Source of the DNA: Liolophura sinensis
Taxonomy: Eukaryota > Mollusca > Polyplacophora > Chitonida > Chitonidae
Reading direction: 5' to 3'
Length of the DNA stretch: 64,000 bases
NCBI RefSeq assembly: GCF_032854445.1
Contig: NC_088295.1
Location: 87,441,836-87,505,835, forward strand
Of the stretch, positions 43,490 to 56,400 are shown piece after piece (position 1 is the first letter of the stretch; each line of letters starts with the position of its first letter). A program made the position numbers and the translations under genes. The notes under the pieces were generated by a model. It worked only from the letters and a program-made list of their open reading frames with translations. It ran no database searches and was not told the DNA's origin.

Positions 43490-44160
43490 CTCTCTCTTAA
43501 AAAGAATCCTGCACGATGGGCGGTTCTTAGGTCAATTCTCCTTCATAAGGTCGAGAGACCGTTCTTAAGTCAGTTCTCTCGTACAAGTCTTTCTGTTCTC
43601 TCGTACAAGAGCCTCCTGGCCAGTGTATTATTCCCAGGTCAGTTTTCTCTTAGAGGACCTCCTGGCGAATGTATCGTTCCACGGTCATATCTCTCTTACA
43701 AGGCCTAATGGACAATGTATTGTTTCCTTGTTGATTCCCTCTTTCAAGACCTTTCGATGTATCGTTCCTAGGTCAGTTCTCTCTTACAGGCCCTTGGCCG
43801 ATGAGCAGTTTCATTGTTAGTTTTCTGTTACAGGGCCACCTGGTCGGCGTATCGTTCCCACGTCAGTTCTCTCTTACAGGGCCTCTTGGCCGGTGTGTTC
43901 TTCCCAGGTCAGTTCTCTCTTACTTCACCTCTTCCCCGGGTCGATTTTATATATTTGATTTGATTGGCGTTTTACGCCGTACTCAAGAATATTTCACTTA
44001 CACGACGGCGGCCAGGAATATGGTGGGTGGAAAACTGTTAAAGCCCGGGGAAGATTCCTGTGAGACCAATGTTCCTTCTGACAGGGCCATATCGAGAGAG
44101 GGGAAGATTCCTGTGAGACCAATGTTCCTTCTGACAGGGCCATATGGAGAGAATGGATTA
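43490..44160. repeat. About 46-bp minisatellite, interrupted by a SINE
   Basis: Units like GGTCAGTTCTCTCTTACAGG GCCTCTTGGCCG; about 9 copies before the SINE at 43945-44057, and two GAAGATTCCTGTGAGACCAA units after it. Confidence 0.85.
43945..44057 (-). mobile_element. SINE family 1 fragment inside the 46-bp array
   Basis: GATTGGCGTTTTACGCCGTA, CTCAAGAATATTTCACTTAC, GGCGGCCAGGAATATGGTGG. Confidence 0.8.
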
Positions 44161-45130
44161 TTCTCACATCAAAATAATCTCCAAAAGGGACAATATCTTG
44201 GTAGGCTTCGTGAGTGTAGTATTGTTACCTAGCCACCGCTTTTTTCTCTCACACTTTTTAGTGTTAACAACTCAGGACTACATGGCGCTAAACACCAACA
44301 TAAGTCAATCGATCAATCAATCAATAAAAACCTTCAAAACTTTTTCGTTAACCAACAGGACAAGTTTCAATCAAAGCGCAACTGAGTTATATTTTGTTTA
44401 AAGACAACGTAAGCAGCATGGTGCACGATTTTAAATACATGTACTTACTAAATTTCTTATAGCTGTTCAGAAGTTTGTGTTGAACGTTGGTCTGGTCATT
44501 GGTTTTGCAATTACTGACCTGTGTCCGGTTGTTCAGCAGTGTATTAGTGAATACCATATTACATATTTATGATTTTAACAGAACCCAGCAACCAACTGTA
44601 CAGAGAGCAAATGACACATCAGCAGATGTAGTTCATATTTACTATACTCCTATGCCATAATCTTGGTGCTAAGTGCAAACCTGAAGGCTTGGCTCAAAGT
44701 TAAATCTGGTATTACGTCCGAAGTCTTCACATTTTTGAACAACCGGGCCTAGGAACGTCCATTATGGATGGCGATTGGTATACGAATGTCTGATACAACG
44801 CCAAGATTGCTTAAGATATCTTAAACTGTAGGCCAGGTGACTGAATGGCAAAAACTGTTTATAGGTTTTGTAACAGAAAGTGAAATGAAGCCGTATAACA
44901 TTGATTTTAACATATATGAATTTGAATATATTACAAACATAAATATGATCAAAATCCAGGTTGAACATATTTGTTAGCTTGAAAGACCAAAGATAAATAA
45001 AGAATATATATTGAAGACTAAATTTACAATTAACTTTTCATACACTTTCATCTGACCTGCACTTATGTTTTCTCCACCTTTAATTTACAGGGAGTAGTAA
45101 CAGTATAAACATAATTTTCAAATGTCTTTC
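44161..45130. other. Intergenic, no feature seen
   Basis: AT-rich DNA between the zinc-finger gene and the V-ATPase gene; nothing recognised. Confidence 0.5.
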
Positions 45131-45136
45131 TCTTTA

Positions 45137-45353
45137 ATTTATTTATTTGATTGGTGTTTTCCACTGTACTCAACAATATTTCACTTATACTTATGGTGAG
45201 AGGAAACTAAGCATAGTCCTGGGGAAATCCACGACCATCTGCAGGTTGCTGGTAGACCTTTCCAAGTACGGCCGGAGAGGAAGCCACCATGAGCCGGGTG
45301 AAAGGCTCCTGGGTCATGGCGCCGTGCTGGCGTGCCAACCACCACGGCCCCTT
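45137..45353 (-). mobile_element. SINE family 1
   Basis: TTTATTTATTTGATTGGTGT, CTCAACAATATTTCACTTAT, GCAGGTTGCTGGTAGACCTT, head end CCACGGCCCC; middle deletion. Confidence 0.75.
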
Positions 45354-45659
45354 TCTTTCTCCTTAAAGTTAAATCTAAAAAAAATAAAATACTGAATACC
45401 ACATTTACAACTAACTTTTCGCACAGCTTCGTCTGAACTGCATTTATTTCTTTCTCTACCTTTAACTTAAAGGGAATAGTACATGATGTACCATCCTTCT
45501 TCCAAGTGTTTAACTTTTCCCTCATGAAAAAAAAGGCGTATATGAATGTGAAAACTGAAATGACAAAAGTAACATTTAACAGAGTGACTCTAAAACCATG
45601 AATTGAAACCAACCACAATGGATGCCAAAATGCTTTATGATAGCAGTGCGTAGAAGAAT

Positions 45660-47396
45660 TTTTTATTTTAGATCACAGCCAACACACACGACAAATAGAG
45701 AGGGCACAAGCAAATCTATCATTAACATACATTTCTGAATCATATCCTGGCTAAAGCCCTCACACAAATAAGCTAAAATGTTTAGAATTTTCCACACAGC
45801 ATGTAAAAACCCGTATATAATTTATTACACAATGCAGCATTAAACTCACATTGCCTGTGAAGTCTACAGAACAGGGCTTGAAAGACCTATATGTAATTAC
45901 AAAAAGCGCAACGAACAAATCTTGCAGGCATCAAGTTTATTTTCTAAATAATATTAGCAGATCCTAATGAGTATATGGTGATATTTTTGCAAGTCATGTT
46001 TTAAATCTCATTCTAAGCGTCTTGAATAGCCATATTCACCACTTGATTTGATTGGTTTTATTGTTAGCCAACCGCCCTCACCCCCTTCACTCTGCGGTAA
46101 ACATCACAACTGGGCTGAGTACACGTCAGAATAATGGACAGAGTATTGACAGTTTTAAGTTTTAAAATCACCAGCAATATTAAAATAACAAAGCAAATAT
46201 TAGCTAATGTGTTTTAAATGGACTGTGATATGAATAATATAAAAACCCCAAACCACAGATAAAACAAGATGTACTGATCTTAACAAAATATAGACTCTGC
46301 TGCTGAGGTCTGAAGAAACAAAAAATATAAGAAACAGCTTTGTGAACACTCAATCTGTTTTTGTTTAGTATACATATTTTTAGCTCTGTAAATAAATGAG
46401 TAACATTTTTTGATAAGTTCTTTCATAACAGACAAACAAGAATAGTGATAAACAAAGACAATAAATAGGCCAGATCTCTTTAGAGTGAAAAAATCTGAAC
46501 GTATCATACAAGCACTTCTGTTTATAAATTATGAAACAATTTGATTAAAATCAACAAATCACCTAAACCTTTCTACAATTATAAATCTTGGGAGTATACA
46601 GTCAGATTTGTATATCCCATTTCTCTTTCTCAAACACTGAATAATCCTTACCTTCTTATGAGAATACTAAGATGTACAATGCTGGCTTCATAACTCTGGG
46701 CATAACCCTTGTACACCATAACACAATTTTTACACATTTTAGAAGTAATTCTCCCAATTACAATAATACATGTTTTGGGGGGTTTCCTCATTCAAATTTC
46801 GCAAAATGTACAAGTAACTTCCCTTTTTTTTTAATGGAATTTCGAAAAAGAAAAAAAAATACAAAACTATAAATACATAAAAAACAAAAAACCAAAAAAA
46901 ACCAAAAACATAACAGCATCTGGTCAACTAATTCTTACTACGTCAAGGTATGATTAACTTTGTCCACTTTGGTGCATGCATTTCTAGAGTGTGCCACAGT
47001 TTTTTAAAGAAAATGAAATCTATACACCTAATTACTTCTATCACGTATTTCATTCTGATTAGATTTTCATGTGGTATAGACTGTTTATAAGAAGCTAACA
47101 CTACCAGGAAAACAAGCATATTATATTATAACTGGTAAGCCTTATTAAAAATCTAATTGAAATCTGATCACGTACTGAAGGAGTGTACAGACCTGATAAG
47201 AGTGTTTCCTGCCTCCCTCAGCTTTGAGATACATGCCATATGCACTCATATCAACAGTGACAATCTATGCACTGAATACACTGATCCCATGATGAAGTTG
47301 GTAAAGTTACTCTAACATGTCTAATTTCAGTTTTACCAGGCCAATGAGTAATCACAAACAAGTACCATGAGTTCAGTCGAGTGACTAGGACAGGCT
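45660..47396 (-). other. Probable 3' UTR and flank of the V-ATPase a gene
   Basis: AT-rich, no splice-compatible coding sequence. Several AATAAA-type hexamers occur on the minus strand (for example 46057-46062), so the polyadenylation site cannot be chosen. A poly-A/T-rich patch lies at 46825-46915. Confidence 0.35.
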
Positions 47397-47496
47397 TCAG
47401 TCTTCAGCTTGGGGGTGAGATTCCAGAAGCAGCTCAAAGGAAAATGGCAGAAACTTGTACCCCTGACCTTCGTAAAATTTGCTCTGAAATTCAACC
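47397..47496 (-). CDS. ATP6V0A1: V-ATPase a last exon
   Basis: 100 nt ending at TGA 47397-47399. [20 protein letters not shown] then [12 protein letters not shown] and stop; the family's KFLPFSFE end. Confidence 0.95.
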
Positions 47497-50400
47497 CTGC
47501 AAAAACACAATTGTAATGTTCATCAGCTGCTTAGTTCTGCATTCAACCAAAAACCATATTTAGTAAGAATTTTCAGCTCTTCAATGAGAAGGATAAGGGG
47601 TTAGATTTTAAGATTAAAACAGCCCCCAAAATACACCATATTTAGCACAATTAAATGATTATTAAAAGTAACTTCACATGAATGAATACATCCAAACAAG
47701 GTGTTACACAGCGTAACTGAAATCTCCACTGCTGTTTGTGGAGAGTAAAATGAACATACCAGTGGAGACGGAGGGCATGAAGGAAGGCAGACAACCCTTC
47801 CATGAGGAGGAGGACAGCAATTGTCAGACAGGCCCAGAATGCAAACACAGGCACTAGTAGAATGGCTCCAGTGTATCCATCAGCATTCAGGCCAATTTTC
47901 ATCACCATGGACCACAACACTTCTGACAACTCTGGAAGAGACACAAGACAATATATGGCATACACAAATATACAGCAATGTACCCGGGAACATGCATAAT
48001 CCAAAACTCCTGCTTGGGAACATGTACATTATTCGGCATTTACAATCAATCTTTTAAACTACATGTTTAAAGGCTTCCTCCACAATGGGAGATAACTTAC
48101 GAGCATGTGCCAGGCTGAGGGCCCAGAGACGTAGATAGGAAGCTGTGTGAGAGATACAGCCCAGGCAAAACTCAATGGTGTGGATAGCCTGGTGGATGAT
48201 TAACTCTCCCCAGTTTACTTCCTGAAACAAAAACACCAACAAACATTAACAATAACAGAATACAATTTGTCACGATTGAAGATTTTTCCAAAACTGTTGC
48301 ACAGATCTGCCTCAAAGGCCATTGGGGTACTATTCCCTGCGCAATGATGACTCGGGTCCAAGCCAAAATGACTAATGTTAGATTTGGGTCCAAGACAAAC
48401 TGACTACCATTCTCTGGTAATACATGAGTATGATGTTGCCATTCTTCCCACAAATTGTCATCACAAAAGCAAGAGTAAAAGTTTTAAGTGGGGAATGTTC
48501 CCATAATTCTACAAACACCATTTCAAATGATTTCATTCGGTTATAATTTCCCTTTCATATGCTATAGAAAAATACATGTATGTCTGGGACAGTCTTTGTA
48601 TCCATTATTTATGTTCTAAATCTTGGGCCAAATAAAAATCTGGAAATCTTTAAACTAATATTACAGTAATAGCCTTATTAATAAACTAGGAGTAGAAACG
48701 CATACAAGAACACTCAAAATGATATGGGGAAATCTCATTCCTTCAGCACCACCCACACCAACTCTGTCTAACATGGCAATGTGACTGGTGGGAACCCATT
48801 AACATTTAATACCATGCACAGGCGACTTTCTTAAATCGAACAAAGAAATAAAAATAGCAGGTTTGACAGTTGGTTATATGTTGATGTATTATGCCACATC
48901 ACCTAGTCACAGAGGAAATTCCAGTAGCAACAAGTAGATTGAACATGTAAAAGAAGATTCAAAGAGCAAAAGGTGGGAATGCGGGTGCTTAATGTGGATA
49001 CCTAAAGCAATAGAGAACTGGGCAAAGGGATGTGGGTGTGTACAAATGGCTAATGAATAACTACTCATTTCATTATTGGCCAGAACAGCAGCACACAAAA
49101 ACCCCACCGAGCAAACAAGAAGAAGAACACTGGTTATTTACCTTGCCACAACAATTCAGTCCCAACACAGGGAAGACACTCACATATGTAAGATGAAGGT
49201 TGCTCATGCAAGACTGAGGTTACTTATTAGAGCTAACATTCCAGCTAGGTTTAATAGAAAAAACATTTATGAACACTGAATGAAAGTCATCATGCAATAG
49301 CACCAGGCAATACTTCATACGCCTATTAACAGGTATCCAAACGTATGTGTATAGATTCACATTAACTCTCCCAGTTATCTTGGCATTTTACAATTCCGCA
49401 GCACATGCACTAGCCCAGCCACAATACATGTACCCAATGAGCGACTGTCATACAATCATGTAGAGATCCACTAACATGTCTTATAGGAATTACAAGTCTT
49501 AATTCTTCAATTGTTCCAGCATATTTTAGGTAAACCCTCATTAGATATCTATGATGAGCTTAATGGGCTTTAAACCAACTTTTATCAAATTTCAAGCAAT
49601 TTCAACAACATAAAGAGAGGACTTTGTAAGAGAGATGTCATCACCATACACACTCTGTTCTATGAAGCATCATATGGGTACAGCAAAATACATGTACATA
49701 TAAATACGTTTTATAATTTGAATAGGCACATGTATTCTGTAGTGGTCCAAAAATGCTTCATATCACAGGGAATGTGCTGATAGACAGAGAACGGAGATAA
49801 AAATGAAGATAACAGGTAAGGGAGATGTGGAAATGGGTGGGAAGATATCTTATGGGAACGACTACTCTTTAAACAAATGACGTTTCACAAAATTTTTAGA
49901 CACTGAAACTGATCATTATCTACGTACTTGTTCACAATAAGAAAAAAATCTAGCTTTAACATTAAAGTGACATCAGTTTAAAACCTTCATTTTAATCACA
50001 AAAAAAGAGCAAAACCACTAGTGTCTTATATTTATTTTTTGCCATTTTTTTTTGTATGTAGTCTACATACAGACATGTTGTATGAGAAATGTTTGGGTAA
50101 ATATTTCTGACAGAAACATAACAGATTCCATCTATGAAATTATTTTCAAACAGCTAGTGTCTTTAATATTAAAGTTATATTCAACCACTTTGGCCTGTGA
50201 TGTCATCTTTTATAAATCCAATATTTCATGGATTAACTTTCAATCGAAGCAAAACAAACCAGAACAGGGCTGAAAACTGACACTGCCATAAAGGTGAGTG
50301 CAATAGCAAGCAGAGCTGTTGGTCAGGGCAATCACCTCTGTAATGTCTGTCTGTTCCTTGTCTGTATCAACAGGCGCCACACTGTTTTCATCAGCCTCTA

Positions 50401-53400
50401 AATCTAGCCGGATCGCCTGGCTTCGATCGTGATTGAGCAGGTCCCCACTTTGTATAGATAGGCTAGGATGCATGTGCTGCCAAAGCAGCCAAGATAAAAA
50501 GGGAGATTTTAAAAAAAGAAAAAAAAAAAAAATACAGAAAATGAGGCATGGCAAGCACTGTGCAGAAGTAAGGTCAATAGTTAGTACCACAGCAGTCCTT
50601 GCTCGCACTCATGCACTCAACAGGATTGGAGGAGTCCCACGGTAACCCAATATATACATGTACATGAAAGTCATTACAAACGTCACCTCTTCAGCAGGCT
50701 CAGGGGCAGCTTTTGGAGTAGCTGCATCAAAGTGAGTCACTTCAGCTGTATCCTCAGTACGGCTCGGGCCATTAGTGAAAGGGAGAGAACCCTGATTCTT
50801 CTGAAAATTGAGGTTCACTTCAACTACATGTTGGTTACTGATGTTTAGTTATTTATCTGATTGTCGCTTAAAAACCATGCTCAATAATTTTTTCCCACTT
50901 ATACAATGGCGGTCAGTTTCATGGAAGGAGGAAACCAGAGTGCTCACAGTTCACCACTGACCTTCGGCAGCTCTGTGACGAAGCTTACAGCTGTTGATGT
51001 ACTGTTATTGGTGGAAGACAAGTGATCTTCAAAAAATGTTATGGTGCTTGAATGGCCACAAAAGTGTTGTATGCTTATTGTCAACAAGGCCCCATGAAGA
51101 GTACGTGCCTTGGTTACTACGGTTAATAGACACCAATTACCAGAATAATGTTACAAAATCTGGAGAAGGTGAATATAAACATTACAGTTTTATGTGGCAT
51201 TCAAAATGTAACTTTAAATGTCTCATCAAAACAACTGTTTGGTTTTCCCATGTCAACATATGAACTACATCCACTGACAACACATGCCAGCACTCAACCA
51301 ATGTTAATACTACTACAGGTCTAAGTGAATCATTACAACTAACAAAAGTATGGTGACAATATTAATCTGTTCAATCCTCCCGTAAATATCTGAATAACCC
51401 ACAAGAAATTCTCCCAATACTGTACACCCTTCATGATGGTACATGTACTTCATTACTTGTTCAAACAAATTGGCTGCAGTTTTAGTGCTTTCCTGAAATG
51501 AGTGGATGGTCAGTGAACACAGTGCTATAATCACAACTTCAAGTCCACAGAAAGTATTTCTGCATTAGCCAACTACTTGCATCCTGTGACTTTGTAACAC
51601 AAGAAGAAAGAACTTAATTACATTGTCATTTTTTTTACTGCAGGAGGAACTAAATCAAAAACTGACTCAGAATTATCCACAAATATGGGCCAATTCTTCA
51701 GGACAGGAAACATACGCCTGATACAGCCCCATGAATAATACACATAATTCTAGTCCCTATAAAACACCCGAAGATAGGACGGTAAAGTTTGTAAAACGCT
51801 TGAAATAAAGAAACAAAAAAACATCTCCCCAACCATGGTCTGACTAGCTCATTAAAGGTCACAAATAGAAATATTTTTGCAAATATTAAAGATGGACTGT
51901 TTTAAGTTTACCTAATTTGAAAATGGAATGTTCTGCCTAAAGGCCTTACCTGCTTCTTTCTCTGCTGGTAATAGATGACCAGGGGTTTGCTAGCCAATAT
52001 CCATGGAACACAGGCCACGGCCAAGAGTACTAGAAAGGTATTCACAGCTTCCTGTTCAACAGCAATCACATGTTTTCTGAGAATTTAACATCATTATTTG
52101 ATATGTGCAGGTATGTTGTCAGATTACTGATAGATGGCCATTATAAATCAAGAAAGCAGCTATCAAAATCTATCTGGTAAAAAGTGTTTGCTGTGAAAAA
52201 TTGTTGTTGAGCATTTCAGCTACAACCATGAAGGTAAAACAGCAATCATCTTACCTGACCAGTGAAGACTGGGAACTCTTGTCCCTTGAACATGAACATG
52301 TTTATGAGACCTAGAAAACAGAAAACAGATTGTTTGTTTGGGTTTTATCATTTATTTTAACACAATTTCGATCATATCATGATGGTATGTTCTTTAAGAA
52401 GACAAGCCCCAATGCCAAGATATTTACAGTGAAATAGTGCTTCACTGAAAAGCCACATGATGACACCCAACATTCCTTGCGAAGATGATCAACACAGAAG
52501 ATGTAGAAATGACCTCACCTGGGCTAAAATTCTTGTTTCACCTGAGAGGTGCAAGCTCTTACTTATGGGTTTTGCAGAGCAGTCTTTTTTTTTTAGATTA
52601 GTATGAACAGATATACATGTGTACATTGCTTTCTTTGTACGCATAATACATTTCAGACTGGACACCTTTGTGATGAGAGAAATACCCAGTAGAAGGGAAC
52701 AAAGTGTGTATTACCTATGAGTAGACTTGGAGCCTGATGCGCCCTTGTTACGTCAAAGTGAACCCACTTGTAGAAAATCAGAATGATCAGGTATCCAAAC
52801 ATACAGAACAAGAAGATCAGCTCAGGAATGAACTTGCAAAATATGTCAATTTTTCGCTGAAAATATCTGAAAAAAAAAAAATAGAAACAAGTTACAATAT
52901 AACGTTTAAAAATATTGGAGTTTATTGCTGACAAATCAAATTCAACTGATTCAACATGACACTTTGAAAATCACACACATACACAAACACATTTTCATTC
53001 TTCATGTGCATTCGAGTACAAACACACCTATTCTTCTGCAAATGAATGAGAAATCAAGTCCAGAATGAACAGTCTGATTTATCTGATTGGTATTTTTTAC
53101 GCACTACTCAAGAATACTTCACTTATACAAGGGAGGCATTATGGTGGGAGGAAACTGGGCTAAGTAAGCAGAAAACCTATGACCATCTAAACGTTAGAGG
53201 CAAACCTTCCCTCATGTGGCCAGAGAAGAATGAACAGTTCGAGAACATACCTGTAATTCCAGAAACTTAGGCTTATGCCAAAGAACATCTGGGATACCCC
53301 TAGAATGACAGACAGCTTCATCTTGAGTGAGTTGGTGAAGGTGATCTTGTTATAGGATAGCTGCCAAACCTAGCAAAGACACAAAATGTGTCACAGCAAT

Positions 53401-56400
53401 ATGTATATCACTGGAAATCTGACAATTTTTAACGAAGAAAATTTCAATGATATATTGTATAAATATGAACTTTGAGTCTGGCAAAGAATTTCAAAATTTT
53501 AAGGTACATTCAAGTACAATTTTTGTAACTTCAAACTTAAATAGCAGCTACACTGATGTAATGTATTTGTGGAAATACCATTTACAATTATTTAATACAG
53601 ATGAAATATTGACGGACAACTGCATACCCATAAGATCATCACTCTACCTGACACTAGAGGTAATGTCAATTCAGACAAAGGGAAGACACATAAACCATGA
53701 TGTAGGACAGACAGTAGGGAGAATACTTACAGGGTCCAGGCCAAATGCATATGGTGACTGAGAAAACGTCCCATTTGCTGGATCCATCATTAAGATTTCA
53801 AATCTGTTGAAATCTCCTTCACTGTACAACAAGAAAAAAAAAGAAAAAAATTGTCTAACATGCATATAGTTTCATTGCAAACAGAATTTATGTGACTAGT
53901 ATCAGTTGAGCATCACTAATCCCAATGCACATATTACTAAATATGTAAGCGAATTAAATACACTTTTGGTTAAACAATGACCCTGCAGCTTTCCTTTTAG
54001 CATGAAGAAGTAATTTCAATACTTTACCTGAAATGTGGGGTCCATGAGGAACCAAAGATATTGAGGGACTTAGCAAAGGCATCATTATAAATAAAGCCAG
54101 CATAAATAGAAAAGAATCCCATCAGAAGAATGATGTATCGACCCCCAAAGAAGGTGTTCCAAATCTGTAAAGAGAACAAGAAAAAGTAAAACAAAACAAT
54201 AACATACAGGATGAATTAGCATCATAATGGCTACACACATTTAACAACTTTGGACAAAAGAGTAGATCACTTAGTTTCTTAGAATATGTCATTTGCTCAA
54301 CTGATAATCCACTGATATGTTTCACAATCAACTTTTGTAGCAACAATCAACATATAGCATCCTAATGTAACACTGCTTCGAGGAATAAGGGTCTGAACTG
54401 AAACAGCCTATTTACAGCTTCTGTATGAATTTTACAGAATGATTCACACAAATTATACCTCATCATCAATTTTCTTGGCCATCAACTGTTTTTCTTTGAG
54501 GACCATCCATGCTGCAAACAAGGCCATTATTAGTCCGTGGCCGGCATCCCCAAACATGACCCCGAACAGGAATGGGAAGGTAATAATGGTGAATGGAGCT
54601 GAAAAACAAGTACAGTTAAATATAGCCTGTCATTGTTTGATAAAATAATAAATGGGGTTCGTCATTATACACCACAATAAGCTTCTCTTACACATTAAAA
54701 TAGAATAAACTGACATTAAAGAAACTCTGAAGATCTCTGCTTAGTGTAAGTCCATGTTAAATGCAAGATAGCTGGATGTTAATTAAAGCTGTGATGTGGG
54801 CATTACCTGGGTTGACTTCTCTGTAAGAGGCTACCCCATAAGAGTCCACAATGGTCTGGAACACTTGTGTGAACTTGTTAGTTCTGTGATAGGTTGGGGG
54901 CTTCTCGCGGGTCACCATTCGGTTGAGGATTGATGGTACACTGCTTCCACTTCTCTCCTATAAACACAATCAAAACACCAAATAAACACATAGTTTTTGA
55001 ATGTATACTTAAATACTCATATTTGTATTGTATACAACCTCTGATACAGCTCACATACCATATATGCAAAATAAAGCAGAGAAAATGAAGCTAAGATGAA
55101 AAACCTATCATTTAGATAGGTTAAAGACTGTTAAACTATTAATACGATTAGTCAACCAACATGGCAAAACATAACAATTACGTGTATGTTTGTTTTCAAA
55201 ATAGGAAATATATCAATATGAGTCACAATACAACAAATGCTTAAACATGAATACCACAACCTGGTGACAAATGACCTCAGACAAAGTTTGAAAATTACAT
55301 ATGATATGCCATTTATGGCTCAAAAAGTTAAAACTTTGGAAAAATACATGTTGGAAAGATAAAATAAAACTTAAAATTTTTAACTCAACGGTTAAAAAAT
55401 AAGAGCTGAAATGACATTTCAAATCAGCCACAGCTGTGTAGAGCGGGCACATGGGTACTGTTGTTGTCTACTCACAGTTCCCCGGCGCAGAGCCTGCTGT
55501 ATACGGTCGAGGTCAGCCACAGGGCACCAGCACTCTGCTATCAGGCATTTCTGTGTCACATCCAGGTTGAACATGTTCAGCGTGTGGTAGATAGCCTTTA
55601 TCTTGCGCACTTTTATGAACCAAACTTTGATGTTTTTAGCTGCTGCCACCAAGACCCTGTGTCTATGGTCCTGTGTCTGGCCTAGTACCTGTTGAGGAAA
55701 ACATGAGCTTTTAAAATAACTATAGCAACCATGATATGACTTGCAAAGAAAATGTGGTCAATGAATCATACAGTAAACATTTTGAAAAGAACTTCATCTG
55801 CACGTGCAGAATTGGACTGCCAATCCTAAAATAAAGAAGAGTTCTATATCCAGGTTAATAATGGTATAACTGAAAACCCCTCAGCACAGGAACTTAAGTC
55901 AGAATTTAAAATAATTGTTGGAGTAAGACTGCCAAGATAGAAAGTAGTGTATACAATCACTGAAAAACTATTTTCATTTATTTGTAGTTTCATAACTTAA
56001 GACTTTATTTCAATACAAAAATTACTAAAATAGTCAATTTTGTAATTTACTGTAACTAAAATGCACACAGAGCATCATCAATGTTACATCCCCCTTTGTC
56101 ATTGTGCCTTATATGCATGTAAAACATTGAATTTTACACACAATGCACTAAGTCATGAATTTTGTTGATTTACAGTATTTAATTTTACACATAGCACATC
56201 AATGAAGGAACATACCGCTTGTGTTATTGTGCTCTACATGTGGGCACAATTTGAGCTCAATAAATGCAGTACTTTTTCAGATACCATCCCTAACATTTTG
56301 CTTCACATTGTTTTCCTGGTTATTGGATGCCGACACTTGCAGGTTGCTGCAGGCCTTCTTGTTGTCCTCGCTATAGCACATGAGTTTGGGGACAGCTTCT

